Below, one piece after another: positions 18,898 through 27,748 of a DNA stretch of 64,000 nucleotides. Both the position numbers and the translations under genes were made by a program. Source of the DNA: Salinisphaera aquimarina (GTDB taxonomy: Bacteria; Pseudomonadota; Gammaproteobacteria; Nevskiales; Salinisphaeraceae); contig NZ_JBHRSS010000008.1 of the NCBI RefSeq assembly GCF_042643355.1, positions 62,001 through 126,000 of the forward strand. Direction: 5' to 3'. The notes beneath the pieces were generated by a model. It was not told where the DNA came from. It searched no databases and saw nothing but the letters and a program-made list of their open reading frames with translations. Each line of letters opens with the position of its first letter. Position 1 is the first letter of the stretch.

Positions 18898-19521
18898 TTA
18901 CTGCAATGCGCGCATGGTTTGCTCGACGACAGCGCCAATCTCGCGTGAAGTGGCACCACGTTTACCTAGTACACGCAGGCCTTCCACCATGCACAGCAGG
19001 TAACGGGCAGACGCCTGGACATCGAGGTGGTTCGGCAAGGATCCGTCCTGTATTCCCAACTCCACGAAGTCGGCGAACAAGTGCTCGATCTGTGCGAGGG
19101 CCTGGCGAAACCGGTGCGCCAACTTGGTGTCGAAAGTATCGATGTCCGTTACCCCGCCCATCACCAGGCAACCGCGTCGCCCCTCCGCGTCATGCGAAAC
19201 TTCGGCGTAGCAATGCAGCGTCGCCAGGATCTTCTCCCGGCCTGTCCGGGTCGGTGCAAGCCAACGAGACAGCGCCACACCGCGGCTCTCTAGGTAGCGG
19301 TCGAGTGCCGCGATAAAAATTGCCCGCTTGTCCTTGAACGCCTTGTACAGGCTCCCGGCCGTCAGCCCCATGGCGGCGCGCAGGTCGGCGATGGAAGTGG
19401 CGTTGTAGCCGCGCTCGCGGAACACCAGCATTGCGGCGTCCAGCGCCTTGTCCATGTCGAACTCGCGCGGACGTCCCACGTGGCGCTTTTTGGAGATGGG
19501 GACAGATGTGTTCATTGGCAT
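18898..19521 (-). CDS. TetR-family transcriptional regulator
   Basis: A 207-residue regulator. The N-terminal helix-turn-helix (about residues 22-68) contains ATSIADLRAAMGLTAGSLYKAF, followed by the all-helical ligand domain. It lies just upstream of, and on the same strand as, the MFS transporter (52-base gap) and the hydrolase, so it is likely the local repressor and possibly autoregulated. The inducer is unknown. A second Met two codons in is an equally possible start. Confidence 0.88.
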   Translation of the reverse strand: MPMNTSVPISKKRHVGRPREFDMDKALDAAMLVFRERGYNATSIADLRAAMGLTAGSLYKAFKDKRAIFIAALDRYLESRGVALSRWLAPTRTGREKILATLHCYAEVSHDAEGRRGCLVMGGVTDIDTFDTKLAHRFRQALAQIEHLFADFVELGIQDGSLPNHLDVQASARYLLCMVEGLRVLGKRGATSREIGAVVEQTMRALQ

Positions 19522-20046
19522 ATTATATGGAACGAATGTTTCCTAATTCAACCCGTCCCATGGACGCATTATGTGGCGCCCCACCCTGTTTGCATCGGCT
19601 GCCCCGGTCGGAACCCTGCTGCCCTGTCAACGGTTTGAGTCACGTAAAGGGCGTCGCTAACCAATCAATGGCATTCCGCTCATTTTGTATGGTCCGGCTG
19701 ATAAGACAGCGGATTTCCTCAAGGAACGCCACGGTGGGGTCAAGCGCCTGACGCCTGTGGCGTCCGAAGATCAGCATGTGGCTAGCCTGACAACTTGAGC
19801 CCGGCGTTTGTAGACGGCGCCGGTGAGAGGGAGAAATACTCTGCGGTCGAGCCTAGCGGCACGTCGCATCCCCATTTGCCATGGAGCAAAAGAATTTTCA
19901 AAGGATACGTGCCGCCGTATGAATCTGCTCCTCTACCAGAAGCGAGCTTGGCTCTTCGATCTCGCCCGGCTCATGCGATACGACTTTCGGCCCCATAACT
20001 ATGCGAGCAGAGTCACAGCGGTCGGCGTGAAACCGGCGTCCGCAAG
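19522..20046. other. Gene-poor gap with a possible regulator remnant
   Basis: No intact gene is seen. On the minus strand, about 19803-19655, an open stretch reads MLIFGRHRRQ...LDPTVAFLEEIRC and stops at the TGA near 19655. It resembles the C-terminal tail of a LysR-type regulator, but the match is by eye and weak. The rest shows no convincing ORF, RNA or repeat. Confidence 0.3.
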
Positions 20047-20673
20047 TCAGGCACTCGGGGGATGCCGCTTGCGTGCGTAGTGTGCTTTTGCCTTGGCGCG
20101 ATTGCCACAGGTCGCCATGGAACACCAGCGTCGCGCGTTATTTTTGGACGTATCGTAGAAAAAAAGGATACACCCACTGTGTTCACAGGACTTGAGGCGG
20201 CCCGCCTTTCCGTTAGCCAGGTAGCGAGCGGCCGACTCAGCCACCAGTGAAAGCACGGCTTCAACGTCGATACGGCCGGTCAATTCAAAACGCAGGTCAA
20301 AATCCTGACCCGTTTCTCGGACCGTTGGACGCCATACACCCGTCGCCAGCTGATCGTTCAGCAACTGGACAAAAGTCTGGCCGGCCGAATGGCCAGCCGC
20401 GAACCGTTCGGCCTGCTTCCTGAGCTCGTGGCGAAAAGACCTGGCTTGGTTCAATGCGTGAGTATCACCATTGCGCTCCGCGTCCCTGCCTGCGGACCCG
20501 TGTATCTCACACAGATTTGCTTGTTCGGCCCAGGCCGCAAGATCGCCGGTGCTGCCCAGCAAATCGACTGCACTATCGCCTTCCATCAATTCAGTGTTGA
20601 GGAAATCCAGCCAAGTCAACCCGGCCAGGAACACGAAGGGTCGATCCGAAACTTGCGTGCTCACGATGTTCAA
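20047..20673 (-). CDS. CGNR zinc-finger (ABATE-domain) regulator
   Basis: A 208-residue protein with an N-terminal ABATE-like domain starting FVFLAGLTWLDFLNTE, and a C-terminal CGNR zinc finger: CEHSGCILFFYD at about 163-174 and CSMATCGNRAKAKAHYARKR near the end supply the cysteines and the CGNR motif. Such proteins are presumed DNA-binding regulators, often of stress or xenobiotic genes. It is divergent from the VOC/flavoenzyme pair, which it probably controls. The start is TTG at 20673, or GTG at 20664. Confidence 0.85.
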   Translation of the reverse strand: MNIVSTQVSDRPFVFLAGLTWLDFLNTELMEGDSAVDLLGSTGDLAAWAEQANLCEIHGSAGRDAERNGDTHALNQARSFRHELRKQAERFAAGHSAGQTFVQLLNDQLATGVWRPTVRETGQDFDLRFELTGRIDVEAVLSLVAESAARYLANGKAGRLKSCEHSGCILFFYDTSKNNARRWCSMATCGNRAKAKAHYARKRHPPSA

Positions 20674-20733
20674 ACTCTCAATTGTATTTTTTACTCATTA
20701 ATCACGCGCTCAATATAACCATCAAAATACACA

Positions 20734-20761
20734 TTGACAAGTTATTATATTTAAGTAACCT
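20734..20761 (+). promoter_or_regulatory. Possible promoter/operator of the VOC-flavoenzyme pair
   Basis: TTGACA at 20734-20739 lies in an AT-rich tract unlike the surrounding GC-rich DNA. An imperfect palindrome GTTA...TAAC spans 20741-20759. The -10 is unclear. Its place between the divergent CGNR regulator and the VOC gene makes it a likely control region. Confidence 0.4.
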
Positions 20762-20805
20762 TTAATTCTCCTTTATGCCAGTTAGCTTCAGCAAGGAGAC
20801 TAACC

Positions 20806-21216
20806 GTGGTCACTACCACCGCCCGTACCCAGGGCATTCATCACGTCGGGCTCACCGTGCCTGATATCGTTGCCACCCAGACTTTCTTTCGAGAGGCTCT
20901 GGGCTTTTCCCAGGTCCGCGAAGTGCCGGATTACCCCGCTGTTTTCGTGAGTGACGGCACCGTGATGCTCACGCTCTGGCAAGCGGAAGATCCCACCAGC
21001 GCCATCGCCTTCGATCGACGGCGGGTGATCGGCCTTCATCACCTCGCCTTGCGGGTCGCTGCCGCGCAGAGCCTGGACGCGCTTTATGAGGAGCTCGCCG
21101 AACGCGACGATGTCACCATCGAGTTTGCCCCCGAGCCACTGCGTGACGGGCCCACTCGGCACATGATCTGCGCCATCCCCGGCGGCATCCGTATCGAACT
21201 GATCGCGCCCGCATAA
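20806..21216 (+). CDS. VOC-superfamily protein
   Basis: A 136-residue vicinal-oxygen-chelate protein with two beta-alpha-beta-beta-beta modules, starting GIHHVGLTVPD near residue 10 and continuing VIGLHHLALRV near residue 75. The paired His and the late GGIRIELI glutamate fit a metal site. It could be a dioxygenase, isomerase or binding protein; the reaction is not readable. The GTG start follows an AAGGAG site. A fused oxidoreductase lies 33 bases downstream, presumably in the same transcript. Confidence 0.8.
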   Translation: MVTTTARTQGIHHVGLTVPDIVATQTFFREALGFSQVREVPDYPAVFVSDGTVMLTLWQAEDPTSAIAFDRRRVIGLHHLALRVAAAQSLDALYEELAERDDVTIEFAPEPLRDGPTRHMICAIPGGIRIELIAPA

Positions 21217-21249
21217 CGGCTGTTGGCGCCACAACACAACATAAGCACT

Positions 21250-22899
21250 ATGACGCCATCGCCCTTCCATACCGGTGAGACGTATGCCCAGCAGCAAGCG
21301 GGTGTGGGCGACGATCCCGAGGCTTCGGCGCGTCAATCTATTCGCGGCTATCTGCCCGAACAGCACCGCGCCTTCCATACGTCGTTGCCGTTTATCATCG
21401 CGGCCGCGAGAGACGACCAAGGTCAGCCATGGGCGACCATCCTGGCCGGCCCCGAGGGGTTTGTGACCTCGCCTGACCCACGAACGCTTTTGATTGATAC
21501 GTCAGTATTCTCCGGCGACGCCCTCGACGGCGCGCTGGGAGCGGACGTGGACCTAGGTTTACTCGGGATTGAACTCGCCAGTCGCCGCCGTAATCGGGTC
21601 AACGGTCGGGTTAAACGCCATGACTCGGGGGCGATCACCTTGGCCGTCGACCAGACCTTCGGCAACTGTCCTCAATACATTCGACAGCGTGAGTGGCGAC
21701 ACGTCGTGCAATCGTCGCCGGGCACGCCGCGCCGCGGGTGCCGTCTGACGGCCGATCAATGCCGATGGATCACCAGCGCCGATACTTTTTTCATCGCGAG
21801 CGGATACCGCGGCGAAGGCGAAAGCCCGATGTTCGGTATGGATGCTTCCCACCGCGGCGGTGAGCCCGGCTTCGTTCAAGTCGAGAACAACCGTCACTTG
21901 GTGTTCCCAGACTACGCGGGCAACCATTACTTCAACACGCTCGGCAATCTTGTACTCGACCCTCGTGCCGGCTTGCTTTTCGTCGATTTCGAGCAGGGCA
22001 GCCTGCTTCAACTGGCCGTGCGAACTACGATCGACTGGCACTCGTCAGCCGTTGCAGCGTTCCCCGGTGCTCGGCGCCTGATTCACTGCGAGATCGATGC
22101 CGTCGTCGAATTACTCATGGTGCTGCCCTTGCGATGGGAGGCGGGTGGCTCGCCAGTGCGTGCGTTACGGCTGGTGAGCAAGACCACTGAAAGCGACGAC
22201 GTCACCTCCTTTGTCTTCGCTGCCAGAGACGGCGGGCAGCTACCGCCCTTCCAAGCGGGCCAGCACTTGCCGCTTGAACTCAAGGTGCCGGGCCAGACGC
22301 AGTCTGTCCGGCGCACCTACTCGCTATCCAATGGGCCAAGCAAGGAGCGCTATCGCATCAGCGTCAAGCGCGGACCGGACGGCTTGGCCTCAAGCCACCT
22401 TCACGACAACGTTGACGTCGGCGCCATCATCAATGCCAACGCGCCAGCCGGCGACTTCGTGCTGGCCGGTAACCACGCCCCCATTGTGCTGATCAGCGCC
22501 GGTATTGGTGTGACGCCGATGATCAGCATGCTCGAGAGTCTGGCGGAGACCGGAGACGACCGCCCGGTGTTGTTTATCCATGGAGCACGGGACGGCCGAC
22601 ACCATCCTCTGGCACAAGAGGTTCGCGATGCGGCCGCACGCCGCACGGGAATCCAGACACATGTTGCCTATAGCCGCCCGAGGCCGGAGGACCGACTCGG
22701 TCTGGATTACGACAGTGCGGGACGAGTCGACGGCCCGCTGATTGCCAGCCTGATCGTCGACAATGAGGCCGAATACTACGTTTGCGGGCCGGTTCGTTTC
22801 ATGGCGGATATTCAGAATGGCCTGGAAACGTCGGGCGTCGCAGCCGATCGCGTGCATACCGAATCGTTTGGACCCGCGAGCCGAGCCGGCAACCGCTAA
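21250..22899 (+). CDS. Fused PNPOx-like flavoprotein and ferredoxin-NADP reductase-like protein
   Basis: A 549-residue two-part protein. The N-terminal ~290 residues form a pyridoxamine-5'-phosphate-oxidase-like split-barrel (FMN or F420-type fold, FVTSPDPRTLLID near residue 80). The C-terminal half is an FNR-type module with the FAD motif RRTYSLSN near residue 357 and the nucleotide motif ISAGIGVTPMISM near residue 416. It ends without the 2Fe-2S ferredoxin domain usual in such reductases. It is probably an NAD(P)H-linked flavin oxidoreductase acting with the VOC partner. The ATG at 21250 is preferred over an upstream TTG. Confidence 0.78.
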   Translation: MTPSPFHTGETYAQQQAGVGDDPEASARQSIRGYLPEQHRAFHTSLPFIIAAARDDQGQPWATILAGPEGFVTSPDPRTLLIDTSVFSGDALDGALGADVDLGLLGIELASRRRNRVNGRVKRHDSGAITLAVDQTFGNCPQYIRQREWRHVVQSSPGTPRRGCRLTADQCRWITSADTFFIASGYRGEGESPMFGMDASHRGGEPGFVQVENNRHLVFPDYAGNHYFNTLGNLVLDPRAGLLFVDFEQGSLLQLAVRTTIDWHSSAVAAFPGARRLIHCEIDAVVELLMVLPLRWEAGGSPVRALRLVSKTTESDDVTSFVFAARDGGQLPPFQAGQHLPLELKVPGQTQSVRRTYSLSNGPSKERYRISVKRGPDGLASSHLHDNVDVGAIINANAPAGDFVLAGNHAPIVLISAGIGVTPMISMLESLAETGDDRPVLFIHGARDGRHHPLAQEVRDAAARRTGIQTHVAYSRPRPEDRLGLDYDSAGRVDGPLIASLIVDNEAEYYVCGPVRFMADIQNGLETSGVAADRVHTESFGPASRAGNR

Positions 22900-23009
22900 T
22901 AGCTTCCCAGGCGCGAATCAATCTGAGGTGGTGATACAAGCACCGTTCTCTCCATAGAGTTGCGATCACCTAATCTGACCGGCGCTTAAAAAACCCGCTC
23001 GACAGTCCC

Positions 23010-23944
23010 AGCCCGGCACGGCTGATGGAGCCGCTACGCGGAGCCATACGGCGGGATCCGTGCGTATCCCGGCCGCGTTCAATCATTTGTACGAACTGCG
23101 TGCTTCCTGCGGCTCCCTGCCGCTCCAGGGCATTCTGCCGTTGTCCCCGACATAGGACATGCCAGGACCGATCACGCGCCATGCGGCCGACCCGGAACCT
23201 GCCTTTGCGGCGTTGTCGGGCCAAACCTATATCGCGTCTTCGCCACGCTCAGACCTGACTATCGGTGTGGTCGACGCCTCGTTTCACGACGAGGAAACCT
23301 CGACCAGCCACGCTATCGCTGCCGTCGCTTATCGGGCGCTGGGCGAATTCGAAAAAGCCGGGGCGCGTTGCACGCCGATCACGCTCGATGGTCTCCGAGA
23401 GGCCGTCGACAGCGCAGATGTCATTGCCTACGAATTTGCCACTGCGCTGGCGCAGGATCTGGCGATACGGCCGAACAGCCCGGTCGATTCATTACAGACC
23501 ATCGTCGATCGCGGCTGGCACCACGAGCAGATGAAGGACATCCTCGCCGATCGGGCCAACCACGCGGGCCCGAACAGCCCGGGATATCGACACGCCCTGG
23601 CCTGTCAGGCCGCGCTCCTCGAGCGCATGGAGGACAGCCTTGTAAAAAACAGCCTGGACGTATTGTGTTACCCAACGCTTGTTCACCCGCCCACAGCGCT
23701 CGGCGGCAAACAGCACGGCAGCAATGCGCTCCTGGCACCAGTCACCGGCCTGCCCGCGGTCAATCTGCCGATTGGCTTCGACCGTGATGGCTTGCCCGTG
23801 GGTCTCGAGCTTCTGGCGGGACCAGGCAATGAAGCCGTGTTATTGCAGGCGGCTCGTGCGTGGGCTGATCTAGCCGACGGCTGGACCGTGCCAAACGCTG
23901 TCCGTTGCAGCAGTCTCCTGGCAAAGCCAGCTGTTGCGCCTTGA
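23010..23944 (+). pseudogene. Amidase-signature family gene, decayed (in-frame TAG)
   Basis: The open part from 23159 codes for the C-terminal ~260 residues of an amidase-signature enzyme, ending APVTGLPAVNLPIGF and DGLPVGLELLAGPGNE. The same frame continues upstream through TAGSVRIPAAFNHLYELR and LQGILPLSPT, the nucleophile-serine region of the family. It is interrupted by TAG at 23153-23155, where relatives have Gln in the TQDTPGP motif. Upstream of about 23030 the match decays and the Lys-bearing N-terminus is missing. No active amidase is expected. Confidence 0.75.
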
Positions 23945-24236
23945 AAGGCTGTAGGGATTGATACAGATACCTTGGCCAGCCAACGTCCACAACACAAGGG
24001 CACCGCCATACCCGTCGGTCCGGTAAGCCCCCAATGAAATGCGCAACGCGGACTTCAACACAGCGAAGGCAATACCCGAAGGAACTTGCGAAATCGTCTA
24101 AACAGGCGGTGTAGAGAACCGCCTGGCGCAGCCAAGCTAGACAGGGCCGGGAACGAGGCGGCAGTTCGAAGCGGTATTAGCCCCGCCGCCATACATTCCC
24201 TTGACAACACTTGGTCCCCAGCTTGTACCCACGCCA
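23945..24236. other. Gap with possible LysR remnant
   Basis: No intact gene is seen. On the minus strand, 24061-23915, one frame reads SLGAYRTDGYGGALVLWTLA then GQGICINPYSL, which resembles the effector-domain segment (ALAGxGIxxLP) of LysR regulators. It has no start or DNA-binding part and overlaps the amidase 3' end. It could be chance. Confidence 0.3.
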
Positions 24237-24261
24237 TAAAATAAAGACTCCTGAAGGAGCC
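24237..24261 (-). terminator. Intrinsic terminator following the tRNA-Lys fragment
   Basis: On the minus strand GGCTCC-TTCA-GGAGTC is followed by TTTATTTT. It lies 27 bases past the CCA end of the tRNA-Lys fragment and in its direction. This suggests it is the original terminator of the once-intact tRNA gene. Confidence 0.75.
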
Positions 24262-24288
24262 TTAATTTTCTGAAACTGGCTGTTTGTA

Positions 24289-24334
24289 TGGTGGGCCGTG
24301 CTGGATTCGAACCAGCGGCCAATTGATTAAAAGT
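24289..24334 (-). pseudogene. 3' half of tRNA-Lys(UUU), att-site scar
   Basis: Read on the minus strand the piece begins in the anticodon loop (ACTTTTAATCAATTGG), continues through the complete T-arm GCTGG-TTCGAAT-CCAGC and the 3' acceptor strand ACGGCCC, and ends ACCA. These match the 3' half of tRNA-Lys with anticodon TTT. Beyond 24334 the sequence is unrelated, so there is no 5' half and no working tRNA. Such a break in the anticodon loop is typical of attachment sites used by tyrosine integrases. Confidence 0.85.
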
Positions 24335-24903
24335 GACCAGAGTTCAGATATCGTTTTCAGTTCATAAATAGTCATTTAGAACACAATACCGCACTCAATT
24401 TTTAGGCAACTATGTACAAGTAAAATCAAGCGCTTACGCAGTAGTTTTCGGAGGCCGCGATGGTCGACGAATGGGTCAGGCTCCACGGCATAGACAATTT
24501 ATATCTGCCTTTTAAATCGTGCATTGACGATGACGTGCAAGCAATGAAAACAGTGCTAGCGTGCAGTAGACCTGCGGCCACCAATTCTTTTTAGCCGATC
24601 ACAACGTGATCTAAAGCATAAGCGTGGTCGAGACAGAGTAACGGCCCTGACGCCCTTCAGCGTGCTAGCGAGAGCGCGTGCATGCGGCCGCTATAAACGA
24701 CTAGCCTAAGCATGAACAGATCGACCGCGCCAACATCCACTTATCCAAACACTCATCGCCGGTGACACCGGGTCAAGTCGAGAGGCATCTCTGGAATATC
24801 CCCGATAATGGCGTATGCCCACTGTCGGCAAATTTGCTTGCAGCACACCTCGATGTGGCCGAGCATGTCGACACTCGCGTATTCCAACATCAGGAGGACC
24901 TAC
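24335..24903. other. Gene-poor stretch right of the att scar
   Basis: This is more AT-rich than its flanks and has no recognised gene. It holds a 44-codon plus-strand frame at 24460-24594 with a GGAGG before its ATG, and a 69-codon plus-strand open tail (about 24705-24914) that ends by overlapping the 3' end of the next gene. Neither resembles a family I know. No integrase or inverted repeat is visible. Confidence 0.4.
24460..24594 (+). CDS. Possible 44-residue peptide, unrecognised
   Basis: The frame starts at ATG 24460, five bases after a GGAGG, begins MVDEWVRLHGIDNLYLPF and ends with TAG near 24594. There are no membrane segments or known motif. It is the first frame after the tRNA-Lys scar and could be the stub of a lost gene. 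The evidence is only the ribosome site and the open frame. Confidence 0.2.
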   Translation: MVDEWVRLHGIDNLYLPFKSCIDDDVQAMKTVLACSRPAATNSF

Positions 24904-25836
24904 TCAAAAATTGACGTTCTCCGCCCCTTTCAGCGCCAGCAGTTCACGCGCTTCTTCCGGCGTCGCAATTTCCAGTGACAGCCCTTCCAGGATACCGCGG
25001 ATCCTTTCCACCTGTGAGGCGTTCGTCTGAGCCAGTTCACCCGGACGAATCCAGAGGGAGTCCTCCAGACCGACGCGAACGTTCGCACCCATCGTGGCAC
25101 CCATCGTCGCCAGCGGCATCTGATTGCGACCCGCGCCCAGAATCGACCATTGATAATCCTGTCCGAACAGCCGATCCGCTGTTCGCCGCATATGCATCAG
25201 GTCTTCGGGATGCGGGCCGATACCGCCAAGAATGCCGAACACGGTCTGGATGAACAGCGGTGGTTCGATCAGTCCGCGGTCGAGAAAATGCGCGAGGTTG
25301 TAGAGATGGCCTACGTCGTAGCATTCGAACTCAAAGCGCGTGCCATTGGCGCTGCAGGCCGTGAGGATGTGCTCGATATCCTTGAAGGTGTTCTTGAACA
25401 CCAGATCGTGGCTACCCTCCAGATACGCCCGCTCCCATTCATGCTCGAATTCCTTGTAGCGTCCCAGCATCGGGAACAGTCCAAAATTGATCGAGCCCAT
25501 GTTCAGCGATGCAAGTTCCGGCCCACATTTCAGAGCCGGTTGCAGACGCTCCTCGACGCTCATGGTCGGCGCGCCACCAGTGGTGATATTGATCACCGCA
25601 TCGGTGGATGACTTGATTCGCGGCAGAAACTCCCGAAACGCGTCCGGCGTCTGATCCGGCCGACCGGTTTGTGCGTCCCGCGCATGCAGGTGCAGGATCG
25701 CCGCACCTGCTTCTGCCGCGCCGATCGCGGACTCCGCAATAGCGTCTGCCCCCTTGGGTAGATACGACGACATGGACGGGGTGTGGATTGCGCCGGTCAC
25801 CGCACAGGTGATGATGACTTTGCGGGTTTTGGGCAT
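24904..25836 (-). CDS. Beta-keto acid cleavage enzyme (BKACE, DUF849)
   Basis: A 310-residue TIM-barrel zinc enzyme of the Kce/DUF849 family. It shows the family's ITCAVTGAIHTPSMSSYLP start, the metal motif HLHAR near residues 49-53, FECYDVGHLYN and the GAGRNQMPLATMGATMG block. BKACEs condense a beta-keto acid with acetyl-CoA to give acetoacetate and a new CoA ester. The immediate neighbours encode a lambda-crystallin-type 3-hydroxyacid dehydrogenase and an SDR, which could supply the keto acid. The third gene of the LacI-controlled minus-strand operon. The specific substrate is not predictable by eye. Confidence 0.9.
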   Translation of the reverse strand: MPKTRKVIITCAVTGAIHTPSMSSYLPKGADAIAESAIGAAEAGAAILHLHARDAQTGRPDQTPDAFREFLPRIKSSTDAVINITTGGAPTMSVEERLQPALKCGPELASLNMGSINFGLFPMLGRYKEFEHEWERAYLEGSHDLVFKNTFKDIEHILTACSANGTRFEFECYDVGHLYNLAHFLDRGLIEPPLFIQTVFGILGGIGPHPEDLMHMRRTADRLFGQDYQWSILGAGRNQMPLATMGATMGANVRVGLEDSLWIRPGELAQTNASQVERIRGILEGLSLEIATPEEARELLALKGAENVNF

Positions 25837-25900
25837 GGTCTGCTCCTAACGTGTTGCCATGGTGATTCATGTTTCGCGTCGAAGACGCACAGGCGCGCGG

Positions 25901-26884
25901 TTACTCTCCGATATCCCGCGCCGCCCTTCGCTTCGCGGCGACGACGGCCGCCAGCCGACGGTCACGCCAATCCTGACGCCGCTGAAGATCGGGCTCATCG
26001 AGCCGTGCGCGACGTTCGCGCTCGATCTGCGTGACAAGTGCCGGCGTCCAGGCGCGCGGATCCGCCTGGCTTTGCGCCATCTCGTAATACATCGGGCCAA
26101 AACGGGCGCAATAGTCCGCCACTCCGGCGGGCGCGTTCAGGTCGATGGTCTCGAACGGCCCCATGAACGACCATCGCAGACCTAACCCATCCGCGACCGC
26201 GCGATCGACATCGGCGGTATCCGCGACCCCGTCCTCGACCAGCCTGAATGCCTCCGCGAGCAGCGCACCCTGCAGACGATTCAGCACGAACCCCTGAATC
26301 TCTTTTCTCAGCGTGATCGGAGCTTGTCCGACCGCGTCCATGAGCGCGCGCGTGCGCTCCACTACCGCCCCATCCGTCCAGGGCGCAGGAACCAGTTCCA
26401 CCAACGGTACGAGATGCGGCGGATTGACCGGATGTGCGACCAGACAACGTGAGCGGCCCGGCAAATCCTTGGTGAACCGGGACGCGGCCAAGAATGATGT
26501 CGAACTGGCCAGCACAGCGCCGACCGGCGCCCATGCGTCGAGACGGCGGTAGAGCGCTTGCTTGACCGACAGATCCTCGGATACACATTCCTGTACATGC
26601 GTCGCGTCGCCGACCGCGGTCTCCAACTCCTCGCAGATCCTGATTCGCCCAGCTGCAGCATCGGCCGTCGCGGAGTCCAACAGATCCTGACGCGCGATAT
26701 CCGCCAGAGATGCCTTGATACGCGACATTGCGCACTCACGCGCTTCGGCCTGGGCATCGAACAAGGCAACGTCGAAACCCGCGCGTGCGAACACGATGGC
26801 CCAGCTGCGACCGATCAGCCCCACGCCGATGATGGCGATACGCTGTGTCTGCTGCTGACGATCCGAATTAGAGGGTTTCGACAT
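25901..26884 (-). CDS. Lambda-crystallin / L-gulonate 3-dehydrogenase-like 3-hydroxyacid dehydrogenase
   Basis: A 327-residue NAD-dependent dehydrogenase of the 3-hydroxyacyl-CoA dehydrogenase fold. The Rossmann motif is IIGVGLIGRSWA (18-29). Further blocks are HVQECVSEDL, SSTSFLAASRF, AHPVNPPHLVPLVELVP, NRLQGALLAEA and WSFMGPFETIDLNAP, which together resemble lambda-crystallin (CRYL1, L-gulonate 3-dehydrogenase) more than fatty-acid HADs or carnitine dehydrogenase. It would oxidise a 3-hydroxy acid to the 3-keto acid used by the adjacent BKACE. It overlaps the upstream SDR gene by 17 bases, showing tight coupling. Confidence 0.85.
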   Translation of the reverse strand: MSKPSNSDRQQQTQRIAIIGVGLIGRSWAIVFARAGFDVALFDAQAEARECAMSRIKASLADIARQDLLDSATADAAAGRIRICEELETAVGDATHVQECVSEDLSVKQALYRRLDAWAPVGAVLASSTSFLAASRFTKDLPGRSRCLVAHPVNPPHLVPLVELVPAPWTDGAVVERTRALMDAVGQAPITLRKEIQGFVLNRLQGALLAEAFRLVEDGVADTADVDRAVADGLGLRWSFMGPFETIDLNAPAGVADYCARFGPMYYEMAQSQADPRAWTPALVTQIERERRARLDEPDLQRRQDWRDRRLAAVVAAKRRAARDIGE

Positions 26885-27653
26885 TGCCGCAAACGCTCAG
26901 CGATTGACCGGAAATGTTTGCACCCGCGGGGGAGCACAGAAACAGGGCCATGTTGGCTACGTCTTGTGCCGTCACCATTCGGCGCAGCGAGATTCGGTCG
27001 AGGTATTGGCGCTCCATGGTTGGATAGTCGACATCCGTAGCCTTCGCTCGGGCCGCGATCACGCCTTCGATGCGCGGGCCCTCGACGATGCCGGGCAGTA
27101 TCGCGTTGACCCGGACGCCGTCCGGCCCCAGCTCCTTGGCAAGCGACTGGGTCAGCCCGACAATCGCCCATTTGGTGGCGGCATACGGCGTACGAAAGGC
27201 ATAGCCCAGGCGCCCCGCCACCGATGACATATTGATCATGCGGCCACGACTGGCTCGAAGCTGCGGCGCCGCCAGCTTGGCACAGTAGAACTGTCCGTTG
27301 AGATTAACGTTGACTGCCTGCTGCCAATCATCGATCGAGATTTCGTCGACGGCCGCGGTTGGGCCGGCGATACCAGCATTATTGACCAGCACATCCAGTC
27401 CACCGAGTTGGGCCTCAGCCTGCTCGAACAAGGCGACTACCTGTGCGGGATCTGCGACGTCGGCACGGGTCGCGGTGAACGCCGGTTGTTCACGACGACA
27501 ATTGGCCAGTGCCTCGTCGGAAATGTCACAAACGTGGATACGAGCGCCGTGCTCGGCCAACGTATCCGCGATCGCCCGGCCAATTCCAGCTGCACCTGCT
27601 GTTACAAGTACCCGCAACCCACACGGGCTATCGCTCGCTTTCGCCTCGCTCAT
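26868..27653 (-). CDS. Short-chain dehydrogenase/reductase
   Basis: A classical ~261-residue SDR. It has the cofactor motif TAGAAGIGRAI near residue 20, NNAGIAGP near 90, active-site Ser in INMSSVAG, and Tyr-x3-Lys as YAATK near 157. It oxidises or reduces an alcohol/ketone with NAD(P). The start at 27653 (MSEAKAS) has a GGAG upstream and is preferred over an earlier TTG. It is the first gene of the operon with the 3-hydroxyacid dehydrogenase and BKACE. A LacI-type operator lies 47 bases upstream. Confidence 0.87.
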   Translation of the reverse strand: MSEAKASDSPCGLRVLVTAGAAGIGRAIADTLAEHGARIHVCDISDEALANCRREQPAFTATRADVADPAQVVALFEQAEAQLGGLDVLVNNAGIAGPTAAVDEISIDDWQQAVNVNLNGQFYCAKLAAPQLRASRGRMINMSSVAGRLGYAFRTPYAATKWAIVGLTQSLAKELGPDGVRVNAILPGIVEGPRIEGVIAARAKATDVDYPTMERQYLDRISLRRMVTAQDVANMALFLCSPAGANISGQSLSVCGNVETL

Positions 27654-27699
27654 GGGAATCTCCTCCACCACTTGTCTTGGCAATGTTCACGTCACTCTT

Positions 27700-27721
27700 A
27701 AAGGGTAAGCGTTTACCCTTT
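27700..27721. promoter_or_regulatory. LacI-family operator 1
   Basis: A 22-base near-perfect palindrome with core GGTAAGCGTTTACC and AAAG/CTTT flanks, and CG at the centre as usual for LacI-family operators. It lies between the SDR operon and the end of the lacI-type gene. The same core recurs at 29136-29149 before the transporter operon. Confidence 0.8.
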
Positions 27722-27748
27722 ATATGTCAGCAGGCTAACCGGAGTGTC

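Noticed and set aside
24289..24334. A complete tRNA gene here
   Set aside because: Only the 3' half from the anticodon loop is present, and the sequence beyond is unrelated, so it cannot fold as a tRNA.
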